A stretch of 39,932 nucleotides of DNA, taken from the NCBI GenBank assembly GCA_028874335.1, contig JAPPJY010000022.1:1-39932 (forward strand), written 5' to 3'. Below, piece after piece: positions 27,505 to 35,834 of the stretch. The position numbers and the translations under genes are program-made. The notes below the pieces were generated by a model. The model was not told where the DNA came from. It was given only the letters and a program-made list of their open reading frames with translations, and made no database searches. Numbering within the stretch: the stretch's first letter is position 1; each line of letters begins with the position of its first letter. The stretch is from Gemmatimonadota bacterium (lineage in GTDB: Bacteria; Latescibacterota; UBA2968; GCA-2709665).

Positions 27505-27542
27505 TATGCCATTTTGGCATAAATATATGACAAAATGGCATA
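27505..27542. promoter_or_regulatory. Two tandem 17-bp palindromes, candidate operator between E1 alpha and E1 beta
   Basis: Site 1 (27505-27521) is TATGCCATTTTGGCATA, with perfect 7-base arms. Site 2 (27526-27542) is TATGACAAAATGGCATA, with one mismatch between arms. Centres are 21 bases apart, two helical turns, as expected for two repressor dimers on one DNA face. The outer arms also form a 12-base inverted repeat (TATGCCATTTTG with CAAAATGGCATA), so an RNA hairpin is possible. The AT-rich site stands out from the GC-rich surroundings. Candidate regulators are unknown. Confidence 0.6.
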
Positions 27543-27601
27543 TTCCGTTTCATGTCAGTCGCGCCAAGCTGATCCTGCATCGTACATCCGGAGACTGAAC
27601 A

Positions 27602-28564
27602 TTGCCCCTCGTTACGTACGCCCAGGCAGTTAATGACGCCATCCGTGAAGAAACCGCCCGCGACGAGCGCGTCTTCACCATCGGCGAGGATATCGGTCCG
27701 GTCCGCGATCCTGACAGCCTCTGGGACCAGTTCCGCGAGCGCCGCACGTGGCAGACGCCCATCTCCGAATCGGGCTTCGTGGGACTGGCGGTGGGCGCGG
27801 CCGTGACCGGCCTGCGTCCGGTCGCCGTCATCATGTATTGCGACTTCGTCACCGTCTGCATGGACCCCATCGTCAACCAGGCCGCCAAGATCCACCTGAT
27901 GTCCGGGGGCAACGTCAACGTCCCGATGGTGATCCGCACTCCCGGCGGCGCCGGCACGCGGGAGGCCGGTCATCACAGCCAGAGCCTCGAGAGCTGGTTC
28001 GTACATTCTCCCGGTCTCAAGGTGGTCATGCCGGCCACGGCCGCGGACGCCAAGGGACTGATGAAGTCCAGCATCCGCGACGACGGACCGGTCGTTTTCA
28101 TCCAGCACCGGCTGCTGGGGGATATCGAAGGGGCCGTGCCGGAAGGCGACCACGTCGTCCCTCTGGGTACGGCCGGCGTCAAGCGCGAAGGCGCCGACGT
28201 TACCGTTGTCGCCGTCTCCTACGCCCTGCAGAAGGCCCTTCAGGCGGCTGAAACTTTGGACGGGGAAATTGGCGTGGAGGTGATCGATCCCCGTACCCTC
28301 GTCCCTCTCGACGTGGACACCATCCTGCAATCTGTCAAAAAAACAGGCCGGCTCCTCGTTGTGCACGAGGCCCCGGCGCGCGGAGGCGCCGGCGCCGAAA
28401 TCGTCCGCCAGGTCGCCGAACGGGGCTTCGAACACCTGCGTAAACCCCCCAGGGTTCTCGGCGGCCTGAACACGCCAATGCCCTACAGCGCCTCGCTGGA
28501 AGACGCCTGCCTGCCCCAGACCGGGGACTTCGTCGACGCCATCAGAGACTGTGTTCGCGCATAG
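27602..28564 (+). CDS. Thiamine-diphosphate 2-oxoacid dehydrogenase E1, beta subunit
   Basis: Partner of the E1 alpha subunit, 320 aa. TTG 27602 with CCGGAG at 27588-27593 is the only start that keeps the family N-terminus PLVTYAQAVNDAIREE. Further landmarks are FTIGEDIG, PISESGFVGLAVGAA, YCDFVTVCMDPIVNQAAK, IRTPGGAG and, in the C-terminal transketolase domain, VEVIDPRTLVPLDVDTI and VHEAPARGGAGAEI. Tandem palindromes in the gap upstream could give it separate control. It is the last gene before the accessory island. Confidence 0.92.
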   Translation: MPLVTYAQAVNDAIREETARDERVFTIGEDIGPVRDPDSLWDQFRERRTWQTPISESGFVGLAVGAAVTGLRPVAVIMYCDFVTVCMDPIVNQAAKIHLMSGGNVNVPMVIRTPGGAGTREAGHHSQSLESWFVHSPGLKVVMPATAADAKGLMKSSIRDDGPVVFIQHRLLGDIEGAVPEGDHVVPLGTAGVKREGADVTVVAVSYALQKALQAAETLDGEIGVEVIDPRTLVPLDVDTILQSVKKTGRLLVVHEAPARGGAGAEIVRQVAERGFEHLRKPPRVLGGLNTPMPYSASLEDACLPQTGDFVDAIRDCVRA

Positions 28565-29103
28565 CCGAGTCCGGGCACAGACGCCCGCCCCGCTTCACAC
28601 CCCACCTGACGACAACACCACCTCGCCAAACGCCGCCGAACGCACGAACCCCCATTCGCTACGTAGCCGCAACGATTGCCGTAATTTGCACCTCTTGTTG
28701 CAGATTTCAACACACCGACTCGGCCTGTAATTTAGACGCATCGGGGAATTCTACCGCGCGATTCCCTCACGTTTCTTCGTGGCCAGACCGTCTGCGCGTC
28801 GAACTCCATCACGTTTCGCCTGAACACCCAGCTCCAGATTTTTTTTAGGGAGAGCTCGAACTGCTGATTCGACAATTTCCCGAGTGTGCACACTGATCGT
28901 ACGAATTCAATGATCTGCTGCCGAATATCACGCACATTGCGAGGATGTGTCGGTGAGACGGTTAATCTTCTATCTTAATTGCAAAATAACAAGACAATGG
29001 GTATCCAGCAAATCGGTCAAAACCAAAGCGTATTATAATTCCAGTAAGAGTATAAAAATAAAAACGGAAATTTCGCTTGTTTTTATTTTATAAATATCAT
29101 ATA
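28565..29103. other. Gene-poor left flank of the accessory island
   Basis: No gene is supported here. An open minus-strand frame at 28732-28935 (67 codons, GTG start, no ribosome site) has no recognisable family and is left uncalled. Base composition drops sharply in GC from about 28960, marking the likely edge of transferred DNA. An AT-rich inverted repeat at 29055-29089 (AAAATAAAAAC pairing with GTTTTTATTTT) could be a terminator or a boundary hairpin. Confidence 0.5.
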
Positions 29104-29133
29104 TTTACAACGATTGGTTCTTCCACCAATAAT
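29104..29133 (+). promoter_or_regulatory. Weak promoter with overlapping inverted repeat before the DUF2188-like gene
   Basis: TTTACA at 29104-29109 and AATAAT at 29128-29133 are separated by 18 bases. The 6-base arms ATTGGT (29113-29118) and ACCAAT (29125-29130) form an operator-like repeat over the spacer and -10. In AT-rich DNA such matches arise easily, so this is tentative. Confidence 0.25.
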
Positions 29134-29160
29134 TGATTTTGATGAAAGGGGTGAATTTGT

Positions 29161-29370
29161 GTGAAACGCATAACTGTTCACGTCGTGCCGGATAAGAAGG
29201 CAAAGTTGTGGGCAGTAAAAAAGGGGAAGGCTGTGGCCGCGCCACGATTCTATGCAAAACAAGCTGACGCGATTTGTTATGCTCGAATAGTTGCCAAGAA
29301 CGAAAATGCCGAACTTCGGATCCATAAACGAAATGGCCGAATTCGCGCAAGTAATTCGTATAGGGGATAG
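29161..29370 (+). CDS. DUF2188-like small protein
   Basis: A 69-aa basic protein starting at GTG 29161, with AAAGGGG about ten bases upstream. The sequence follows the DUF2188 pattern: HVVPDKKAKLWAVKKGKA, then the sector KQADAICYARIVAKNENAEL and the closing IHKRNGRIRASNSY. That family is a short beta-rich fold of unknown function often found near mobile or defence genes. It leads a plus-strand AT-rich group with a 56-aa protein and the DUF4062 protein. Confidence 0.7.
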   Translation: MKRITVHVVPDKKAKLWAVKKGKAVAAPRFYAKQADAICYARIVAKNENAELRIHKRNGRIRASNSYRG

Positions 29371-29374
29371 AAAA

Positions 29375-29404
29375 TTTGCCGATCTGTGGCACCAGATCGG
29401 CAAA
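29375..29404. repeat. 12-bp perfect inverted repeat (hairpin) between two small genes
   Basis: TTTGCCGATCTG (29375-29386) and CAGATCGGCAAA (29393-29404) form a perfect 12-base stem around a 6-base loop, starting four bases after the DUF2188-like stop. No T-run follows on the plus strand. On the minus strand it would be followed by TTTT. It may trim or stabilise the mRNA, or attenuate the downstream genes. Confidence 0.6.
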
Positions 29405-29448
29405 GGCGAAACTGAAAGGGAGTGATCTTCAATTGGAGGAATTGAAAA

Positions 29449-29619
29449 ATGACGATTTCAAGAATAGCCGAACTGACTCGCGAATTAAATCAAGAACGAG
29501 CCAGAATGCAGCAAGCAAAACGAGAAGCGATACGTTCTTCAGGAGTTTTTGTTAAATCCTTCCGAACCTGCCAGCAACTGGAGAAAGAAATCCAGAAACT
29601 GACGAATTATCCCGATTGA
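29449..29619 (+). CDS. Small charged helical protein, 56 aa, unknown function
   Basis: ATG 29449 is preceded by a strong GGAGGA at 29435-29440 with eight-base spacing, which supports translation despite the small size. The product is rich in Arg, Gln and Glu (ISRIAELTRELNQERARMQQ near the start, QQLEKEIQKLTNYPD at the end) and probably forms two helices or a short coiled coil. No family is recognised. It lies between the DUF2188-like and DUF4062 genes in the same AT-rich block. It could be a regulator or small partner of the DUF4062 protein; this is inference. Confidence 0.6.
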   Translation: MTISRIAELTRELNQERARMQQAKREAIRSSGVFVKSFRTCQQLEKEIQKLTNYPD

Positions 29620-29620
29620 G

Positions 29621-29635
29621 CCATTCAGTGAATGG
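29621..29635. promoter_or_regulatory. 15-bp palindrome upstream of the DUF4062 gene
   Basis: CCATTCAGTGAATGG has perfect 7-base arms around one base. It begins one base past the stop of the 56-aa gene and about 120 bases before the DUF4062 start. It could be an operator or a short 3' hairpin; no T-run follows. Confidence 0.35.
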
Positions 29636-29756
29636 TCGTCAGATTATCACGATTCTCCCTTTCAAAATGGATAATACGTAACATTTACCGACTGGACAAA
29701 TTAAAAAATAAAGTGTCCCTGAACGAAACTGAGGACGTCAATTTGAAGGAGGAAAA

Positions 29757-30905
29757 ATGGACGACAATAGGACGGTAACTTTACTCAATGTATTCGTTGC
29801 TTCGCCAAGTGATGTAAAGCAGGAGAGGGAAGTATTGGAAACGGTTGTCCGAGAGATCAACCCAATATTAATTAGACGATTTAAGGTGCAGCTAAATCTA
29901 CTAAAATGGGAAACTGCGTATCCCGGTTTTGGTGCTGATGCACAAGCCGTAATTGATGAACAGATGTCTTCCGATTATCAGATTTTCATCGGGATATTGT
30001 GGTGCAGAATTGGGACACCGACAAAGCGCGCGAACTCTGGAACAATTGAGGAATTCGAGAAGGCGAAAGCGCGTGCAGATAGTGATCCTGACAGCGTGCA
30101 GATAATGATTTATTTTAAGACTACGTGGCCGGAAACGCCACTACACAAAATGGATTTGGAACAAATGTCGCGAGTAAATGAATTTCGTGAACAGATCAGT
30201 AAATCGGGGTTGTATTGTGAATTTAAGTCTGCCGTTGATTTTGAGAGTCTGATTCGTGTACATTTGCAAAATTACGTGCAGGATTGGTATTCTAAACAAG
30301 ATAGAGAATGTCAGACTTCTGAAATCACAAAAAAAGCCGCAGAAGAACGTGAGGAAGGATTGCTTGATTTGGCAGATCAGATCGAAGGAGAGTTTGACAA
30401 AACAACGGAGGTGGTAGATCGAATATCAACTGCAGTTGACGACATTGGTAAAAGTATGAATATCAGAACTCAAGAAATATCTGATCTTTCATCCGGCAAG
30501 CAGATAGTTGGCCGCAATGTGGCTAAACGCATCATTAATAGAGCGGCTTTAGACATGGACGATTTTGTTAAACGTATCGAAATTGAACTACCAAGCTTTA
30601 AGGTTCATTCTGAGCGTGGAGTACAGGCATTTTTGCAATACGCGTATGTGTTTAATGACTTTAGGAATGACCTAAACTATGTGGATCAAGCAGAATTGGT
30701 TTTGGAACAGATAGGTAATTTGAGACAAGCAATGTTTGATACAGAAGGCTGCCTTGTGGATTACCGCGCAACAATAGATGGAATGCCCAGAATAACTACA
30801 AAACTAAATCAATCCAAAAAGTCGATGTCGGAAACCATACAGAAATTAATCGACGAAATTAGCACTTCAAGGAAAATCTTGGATGATGCCGTTGGTCTGT
30901 TATGA
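29757..30905 (+). CDS. DUF4062 domain protein with helical C-terminal half
   Basis: 382-aa protein with an excellent ribosome site (AAGGAGG at 29746-29752). Residues about 8-170 match the DUF4062 pattern: LNVFVASPSDVKQEREVLET, the central SSDYQIFIGILWCRIGTPT, GTIEEFEKAKA and VQIMIYFKT. This domain has a TIR-like layout and is a common N-terminal module of bacterial STAND and other defence or signalling proteins. The C-terminal 200 residues are predicted helical and coiled-coil (EEGLLDLADQIEGEFDKTTE, KSMSETIQKLIDEISTSRK), not an NTPase. It is not a full STAND protein. AT-rich codon use contrasts with the GC-rich chromosome, indicating transfer. Function is unknown; a defence effector is plausible. 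Confidence 0.75.
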   Translation: MDDNRTVTLLNVFVASPSDVKQEREVLETVVREINPILIRRFKVQLNLLKWETAYPGFGADAQAVIDEQMSSDYQIFIGILWCRIGTPTKRANSGTIEEFEKAKARADSDPDSVQIMIYFKTTWPETPLHKMDLEQMSRVNEFREQISKSGLYCEFKSAVDFESLIRVHLQNYVQDWYSKQDRECQTSEITKKAAEEREEGLLDLADQIEGEFDKTTEVVDRISTAVDDIGKSMNIRTQEISDLSSGKQIVGRNVAKRIINRAALDMDDFVKRIEIELPSFKVHSERGVQAFLQYAYVFNDFRNDLNYVDQAELVLEQIGNLRQAMFDTEGCLVDYRATIDGMPRITTKLNQSKKSMSETIQKLIDEISTSRKILDDAVGLL

Positions 30906-30940
30906 TCAATGATTGAGTAACGTTAGTTGCACTTTAGAAT

Positions 30941-30981
30941 GTGAAGGCCCAGGGTTTACGAATCAACCCCTGGGCCTTCAC
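30941..30981. terminator. 14-bp perfect stem-loop after the DUF4062 gene
   Basis: GTGAAGGCCCAGGG (30941-30954) pairs perfectly with CCCTGGGCCTTCAC (30968-30981) around a 13-base loop, starting 35 bases past the DUF4062 stop. It is GC-rich inside AT-rich DNA. No T-run follows, so it is either an imperfect terminator or part of a repeat or recombination site. Confidence 0.5.
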
Positions 30982-31242
30982 ATATGAGAGTGGGAGGAAC
31001 GTACTATTGGAAATCTGCGGTGGCGCATCCGCGATGTCCGCCTGCCGGACCATTCGGAGAATGCAACTGAAAAGCGGTTGCACCCGGTTTCATCGACAGT
31101 ATATTCTAAACTTGAACCAGTTCTCGTGAGACTGAAATTGAAGAAAGTGCATTAAGTACGATTCGCATTCAGTCAGTTATCAGCCTCCCGTATCGAATGG
31201 ACAGCGACGCTCTCGGACACAAGACGCATTGGGTTTCATGTC

Positions 31243-34200
31243 ATGACGGATCAACAGATGAACCTCGACCTTGGGGGAAGGCCAACCGCGCGCGATATCC
31301 TCGAACGAATCCGCACCGATAGCCGCGACGAGTCGGAGAAGGGACGCTGGTTCGAGCAGCTGTTCATCCGCATCGCGCGTCAGCAGCCCGAGTTCGAGGT
31401 TGACTCAATCTGGCGCTGGCCGGACTGGCCGGAGCGGGAGGCGTTGACCGGGCTGGACGGCCGGGACATTGGGATCGACCTCGTGGCGCAGCGGACCTCG
31501 GGAGAGTGGGTCGCCATTCAGTGCAAGTGCTATGAGGATAAGCATACACTCGGTAAGGGAGAGATCGACAAGTTTCTCGGCGGCTCCCAACATCCGGTAT
31601 TCCGCCTGCGCTGGATCGTGGCGACCTGCCGGTGGGGAACCAATGCCGAGCGGGCTATCCAGAACGCTCACCCCCAGGTCACGCAGGTCGACTTCCGTGA
31701 ATACCTCAACGTCCAGGTCGAAGAGGTGGATGCCAGGCGTCCTGTTCAAGAGCCCTGGCCCTTGCAAGTGGAAGCGATCGAGGACGCTGTCACCGGACTT
31801 GAGAATCACCACCGCGGCCGCCTCATCATGGCCTGTGGCACAGGCAAGACTTTTACTGCCCTTCGCATCGCCGAACAGGTCGTCAAGAACGGCCAGCGGA
31901 TTCTCTTTGCGGCCCCGACCATCGCCCTGGTCTCGCAGGCGCGGCGGGAATGGCTACGGCAGACGACGCGCAAGCTTGAGTGCATCGTTGTGTGTTCAGA
32001 CCCGACCGCCGGTGGACGCAACGAGAATGAGGACATCCGGATTTCCGAGCTCGAGTGTCCGGTCTCGACGGATCCTGCCGAGATCGCCCATTCCCTTGTA
32101 GGGGACGGACCGACCCGCGTGGTGTTCTGTACGTACCACTCACTGGGCAGGGTCACGGAGGCACAGGCGTATCACGGTGCTCCGGAGTTTGAACTGGCCA
32201 TCGCCGACGAGGCCCACCGGACCACGGGAGCGCTTCTTGGGGAGCGCCGATCGAATCACGCGAGAAAGGTGGACTTCCAGGAGTTCCATGATGACGCTCG
32301 ACTGCGCGCCCGGAAGCGCCTCTACATGACCGCCACGCCACGAATCTACACCCAACGATCAAAGAGCAAGCTCGCCGAAAAGGGGTTCGAAGTCGTCGAC
32401 ATGGGCGATTACGGCGTCTATGGCCCGGAATTCCACAGGCTTCCGTTCGCCAAGGCCGTGGCGCACGGAATGCTCTCCGACTACCGCGTGATCGTTCTCG
32501 GCGTAAGCCATGCGAGTGTAACACCGGGTCTGCGGCGGCGCCTTAAGGAGCTTGACACCTCGACAAAGCGTAAGCAAGCGCTGACAACCAACGAGATGAC
32601 ACGAGTTCTGGGCGTCTCGCTCGCAGTAAACGGCGTCACCGAGGGCAAGGCGCTGGAGCAGCCGGGCAAGCTTCCGCGCACCATGGCGTTTGCGAACAGC
32701 ATCCTGCGTTCGAAGTGGTACGCCGACGCGCTCATGGAGAGCGAGGTCTTGAGGGCCACTACCCGGCGCATGGCGACCGGGCGGGCGATGAAGGTGGTTG
32801 CCCGGCACCTTGATGCGTCTGCGAGCGCCCTCCGGCGCAATCAGGAGCTCCGATCTCTGGCTCACGCCGACGGAGAATGCCGGGTGGTCTGCAACGTCAA
32901 GCTGTTTACCGAGGGCGTTGACGTCCCGCAGCTTGATGCCGTCGCGTTCCTCGATCCTCGGGACAGCCAGGTCGACGTCGTGCAGGCCGTCGGGCGTGTG
33001 ATGCGGAAAGCGCCGGGCAAGCGTTTCGGCTACATCATTGTTCCGGTCGTCGTCGAGCCGGGTCGCGACGTCGCGGATGCGTTGGAACGTGGCAGCGAAG
33101 GATACAGTACCGTCGGCCGTGTCTTGCGGGCGCTCCAGGCCCATGACGGACGCCTGGCCGAATCGCCGGCCACCTTCATCAAGGTGTATGAACAGGATCG
33201 GCCAAGCGTCCCGAAAGATTCGGGCGCCGGCACGGTTCGTGAGTCAGAGGGCGAGTATATCCAGAGCAGACTCGACCTGAAGGAAGCCGAGCAGGGGATC
33301 TACGCGCATGTCGCGGCGGCATCCGGTCTGGGCAAACCCGGGAAACTCGTTGCGGACGAGATCGTGGATGCGGTAAGGCACGTAAGCAGCGTGCTTCAGA
33401 AGGAAGAGATGGAGGAACCGCTGGCGAAGGCTCTCGACCTCGTCCCGGAGGAAGACGGCGGCGCGAAGGGGATTTGTACAATCGCGGCGCTCATGCTCTG
33501 CAATGCCTGCCTTCTTCAACGTCGCCTGCGCGACGAACCGGAGATGAAGACCATCGTGCGGCTTGACAAGGTGGCGGGCGCGAGCAACCCTAAAGAGGTC
33601 CTTGAAATTGCGTGGGAGTCCATCCTTGAAAAGGACTACGCGCCTGTGTTCAGACCCGCTCTCGCGGTGCTTGGAGCGCTTCGTGAAGGAAACGCAATCG
33701 ATGACGCGATCCGTGCCGTCGCGGAATGTGCAAACCGCGTCGCGGACTCCTTGAGCGATCTCGGATACGACCATGCGGGACCGCTCTATCACAGCATTCT
33801 TGGCTCCGCAAAGAGCGACGGTGCGTTCTATACGAATAACCTATCGGCAATCATGCTGGCCCGCCTTGCGCTCAGCGAGGATTTCATCGATTGGGCGGAC
33901 CCTGAAGCGGTCACGAATTTAAGGATCATGGACCCAGCGTGCGGGACCGGGACGTTGCTGATGGCAGCGCTCCAGACCATCAAAGCGCGCGTTGACGCTT
34001 TCAGGGAGATGACCTCCGATGACCGCAATACCCTGCACAAGCGGCTTGTGGAAAACGTGCTCTGCGGACTGGACATCAACCAGCACGGGATCCAGCTTGC
34101 CGCGTGTAACATGACGCTCGGCGCTCCCACCGTCGATTACGAGCGCATGAACCTTCTGACAATGCCGCACGGGCCGCAGGCCGACGGCACGTTCAGCGCC

Positions 34201-34902
34201 GGATCGCTGGAGCTTCTGAACGTAGACGCCGAGCGGCTCGATCTGTTCGACGCGGCGCAGGCGAAACGTACCTTCGAGGACTTTGAGGCCGAGCAGGTGA
34301 GCGAGAGCGAGGAGATTCGCTTCCCGCTACGCAATCTCAACGCCGTAATCATGAATGCGCCGTTCACGGACAACCGCAAGCGGGGGCGCAAGTTTTCCGA
34401 CGAGGCGGTCAGGGGGATGCAGCGTAACGAAATCGACATCCGCGACCGTCTTCATTCTGTGGATGAAACGGCAGGACAGGTCATCACCACCAACAGCGTC
34501 CGTACGTTCTTCACGCCCCTGGCTGACCAGCTACTCAAGTCCACTCAGGGCGTTCTGGCCAAGGTTATACCTGCCACAGCCTGCATTGGCGCATCCGGCG
34601 TGGACGAACGCCGGTTTCTCGCCGATCGCTTCCACGTCGAGCGTATCGTCACCACGCACGACCCGAAGCGGATAAACTTCTCGGAAAACACCAGCATACA
34701 CGAATGCCTGCTCATCTGCCGGCGTTGGCACGAAGGAGAGCGGCCGGCCACGGAGTTCGTATCGTTGCGGCGCATGCCGAAAGACGCTGCGGAAGCGGTC
34801 GAAGTCGCCGAAGCCATCGCGGCCGGCGATCTTGAGGATTGGGGCACCGCCCACTCCTGGCCCGCAGAACGCGTGGGCGACGGCGACTGGACCCCGGCGT
34901 AG
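31243..34902 (+). CDS. Single-chain type ISP-like restriction-modification enzyme, N-terminal 1219 aa (truncated by TAG)
   Basis: Large fused nuclease-helicase-methylase. Residues 30-110 form an Mrr/PD-(D/E)xK-like nuclease (E39, GIDLV D79, QCK with Q93/K95). An SF2 helicase follows, with Walker A MACGTGKT at 196-203, DEAH at 322-325 and motif VI QAVGRVMRKAPGKR. After a helical spacer comes an N6-adenine methylase with SAM motif DPACGTGTLLMAAL from 897 and motif IV NAPF at 1038-1041 (canonical NPPF/Y). The reading frame is closed by TAG at 34900-34902, but family-like sequence continues in the same frame to 35649, giving 1468 codons in all, the size of type ISP enzymes. GC content resembles the chromosome more than its AT-rich neighbours. 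ATG 31243 has no strong ribosome site. Confidence 0.85.
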   Translation: MTDQQMNLDLGGRPTARDILERIRTDSRDESEKGRWFEQLFIRIARQQPEFEVDSIWRWPDWPEREALTGLDGRDIGIDLVAQRTSGEWVAIQCKCYEDKHTLGKGEIDKFLGGSQHPVFRLRWIVATCRWGTNAERAIQNAHPQVTQVDFREYLNVQVEEVDARRPVQEPWPLQVEAIEDAVTGLENHHRGRLIMACGTGKTFTALRIAEQVVKNGQRILFAAPTIALVSQARREWLRQTTRKLECIVVCSDPTAGGRNENEDIRISELECPVSTDPAEIAHSLVGDGPTRVVFCTYHSLGRVTEAQAYHGAPEFELAIADEAHRTTGALLGERRSNHARKVDFQEFHDDARLRARKRLYMTATPRIYTQRSKSKLAEKGFEVVDMGDYGVYGPEFHRLPFAKAVAHGMLSDYRVIVLGVSHASVTPGLRRRLKELDTSTKRKQALTTNEMTRVLGVSLAVNGVTEGKALEQPGKLPRTMAFANSILRSKWYADALMESEVLRATTRRMATGRAMKVVARHLDASASALRRNQELRSLAHADGECRVVCNVKLFTEGVDVPQLDAVAFLDPRDSQVDVVQAVGRVMRKAPGKRFGYIIVPVVVEPGRDVADALERGSEGYSTVGRVLRALQAHDGRLAESPATFIKVYEQDRPSVPKDSGAGTVRESEGEYIQSRLDLKEAEQGIYAHVAAASGLGKPGKLVADEIVDAVRHVSSVLQKEEMEEPLAKALDLVPEEDGGAKGICTIAALMLCNACLLQRRLRDEPEMKTIVRLDKVAGASNPKEVLEIAWESILEKDYAPVFRPALAVLGALREGNAIDDAIRAVAECANRVADSLSDLGYDHAGPLYHSILGSAKSDGAFYTNNLSAIMLARLALSEDFIDWADPEAVTNLRIMDPACGTGTLLMAALQTIKARVDAFREMTSDDRNTLHKRLVENVLCGLDINQHGIQLAACNMTLGAPTVDYERMNLLTMPHGPQADGTFSAGSLELLNVDAERLDLFDAAQAKRTFEDFEAEQVSESEEIRFPLRNLNAVIMNAPFTDNRKRGRKFSDEAVRGMQRNEIDIRDRLHSVDETAGQVITTNSVRTFFTPLADQLLKSTQGVLAKVIPATACIGASGVDERRFLADRFHVERIVTTHDPKRINFSENTSIHECLLICRRWHEGERPATEFVSLRRMPKDAAEAVEVAEAIAAGDLEDWGTAHSWPAERVGDGDWTPA

Positions 34903-35649
34903 TGGTACGACGGCGAGCTTGCCGAGACCGTCTGGTTCCTTGAGGGGCATGGCGAACTAACGCCGGCAGGCGCCGTTCTTACGCTAGGGCCAACCGGACG
35001 AGCCGCGCAAGATTCATGGATGCGTTACGAAGGCTACGGCGACCCGCGTGCAGTAATGGTTTTCGACAGCGTGTCCGCCGCAATCAGGCACACCATGCTC
35101 GACACGCCGGAGCAGCGTGTGGCTCCGGGCGGGAGGCGCGCTCATTTATACGAGAGGGTCCTTCAGGGTCGGGGAAACCTGATGCTGGCGACGCGCTACG
35201 ACACGGTGAGCGGCCGATTGACTGCACTGTGGAGCAAGGAACCAACATTCGGTTTCGGCTGGATCCCAGCGCGTGGAACGGCCAGCGCATATGAGCAGGC
35301 GATCTGCGCCTGGTGGAACAGCACCCCGGGCCGGCTGCTATTACTCAATCGCCGGGCAAAAAAGCTGACGTATCCTAAATGGTCGGTAGCGCATCTGACA
35401 TCGCTGCCCGTTCCCAGGCCGGCGTCAAAAGGATGTGCCGAATTGACTGGCGCATGGAACCGCTATCGACACGAGCCCATGCTTCCCCTGCGTAACGCCG
35501 AGAACTGTATCGCCCGTCAGGCAATCGATGAAGCGGCCGCATTCGCGCTCGGACTGGACTCGGGCGTTGTTGCGGATTGGCGAAGGCGGCTCGCAGCCGA
35601 ACCGACAATCACCAATGCGCGAGCTCATGAGGAGCGCAGGGACATATGA
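34903..35649 (+). pseudogene. C-terminal remainder of the restriction-modification enzyme, downstream of an in-frame TAG
   Basis: Directly after the TAG the same frame reads WYDGELAETVWFLEGHGEL and continues open to the TGA at 35649, about 248 codons. It includes target-recognition-type sequence such as EQAICAWWNSTPGRLLLLNR and LTSLPVPRPASK. An internal ATG at 35020 could give a 209-aa protein, but no ribosome site precedes it. The interrupted codon sits where a Gln (CAG) would fit, so a single C-to-T change would explain the split. Either the enzyme is dead or altered in specificity, or the stop is read through or is a sequencing error. Confidence 0.75.
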
Positions 35650-35834
35650 GCTGATGACGTGCGCGTGAGTCCTGGATGACTTCCAACGACCACGCGCTTG
35701 GCAGGCACGAAAACAAAGTTAGAAACGACGCAGCCCACATCTGGCGCCTGTTGATTGTTGCGAAAAAACCCTCCGCCGCGTACCATTTGTTTTAGTCAAA
35801 AATGCAGGGTTAGCAATCTCGGCGGCTCGTATAT
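35650..35834. other. Spacer between the R-M gene and the pentapeptide gene
   Basis: No gene or clear signal is seen. Composition turns AT-rich toward the right end, marking the second AT-rich block of the island. Confidence 0.4.

Noticed and set aside
28732..28935. Minus-strand ORF of 67 codons in the island's left flank
   Set aside because: GTG start without ribosome site, no recognisable family, low-quality context; not called as a gene.
29055..29089. AT-rich inverted repeat as a possible origin or riboswitch
   Set aside because: A simple A/T stem in AT-rich DNA; no aptamer-like conserved core, no DnaA boxes noticed.
30941..31129. Small plus-strand ORF beginning in the stem-loop after the DUF4062 gene
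   Set aside because: Its first half is the hairpin itself; no ribosome site and no family similarity.
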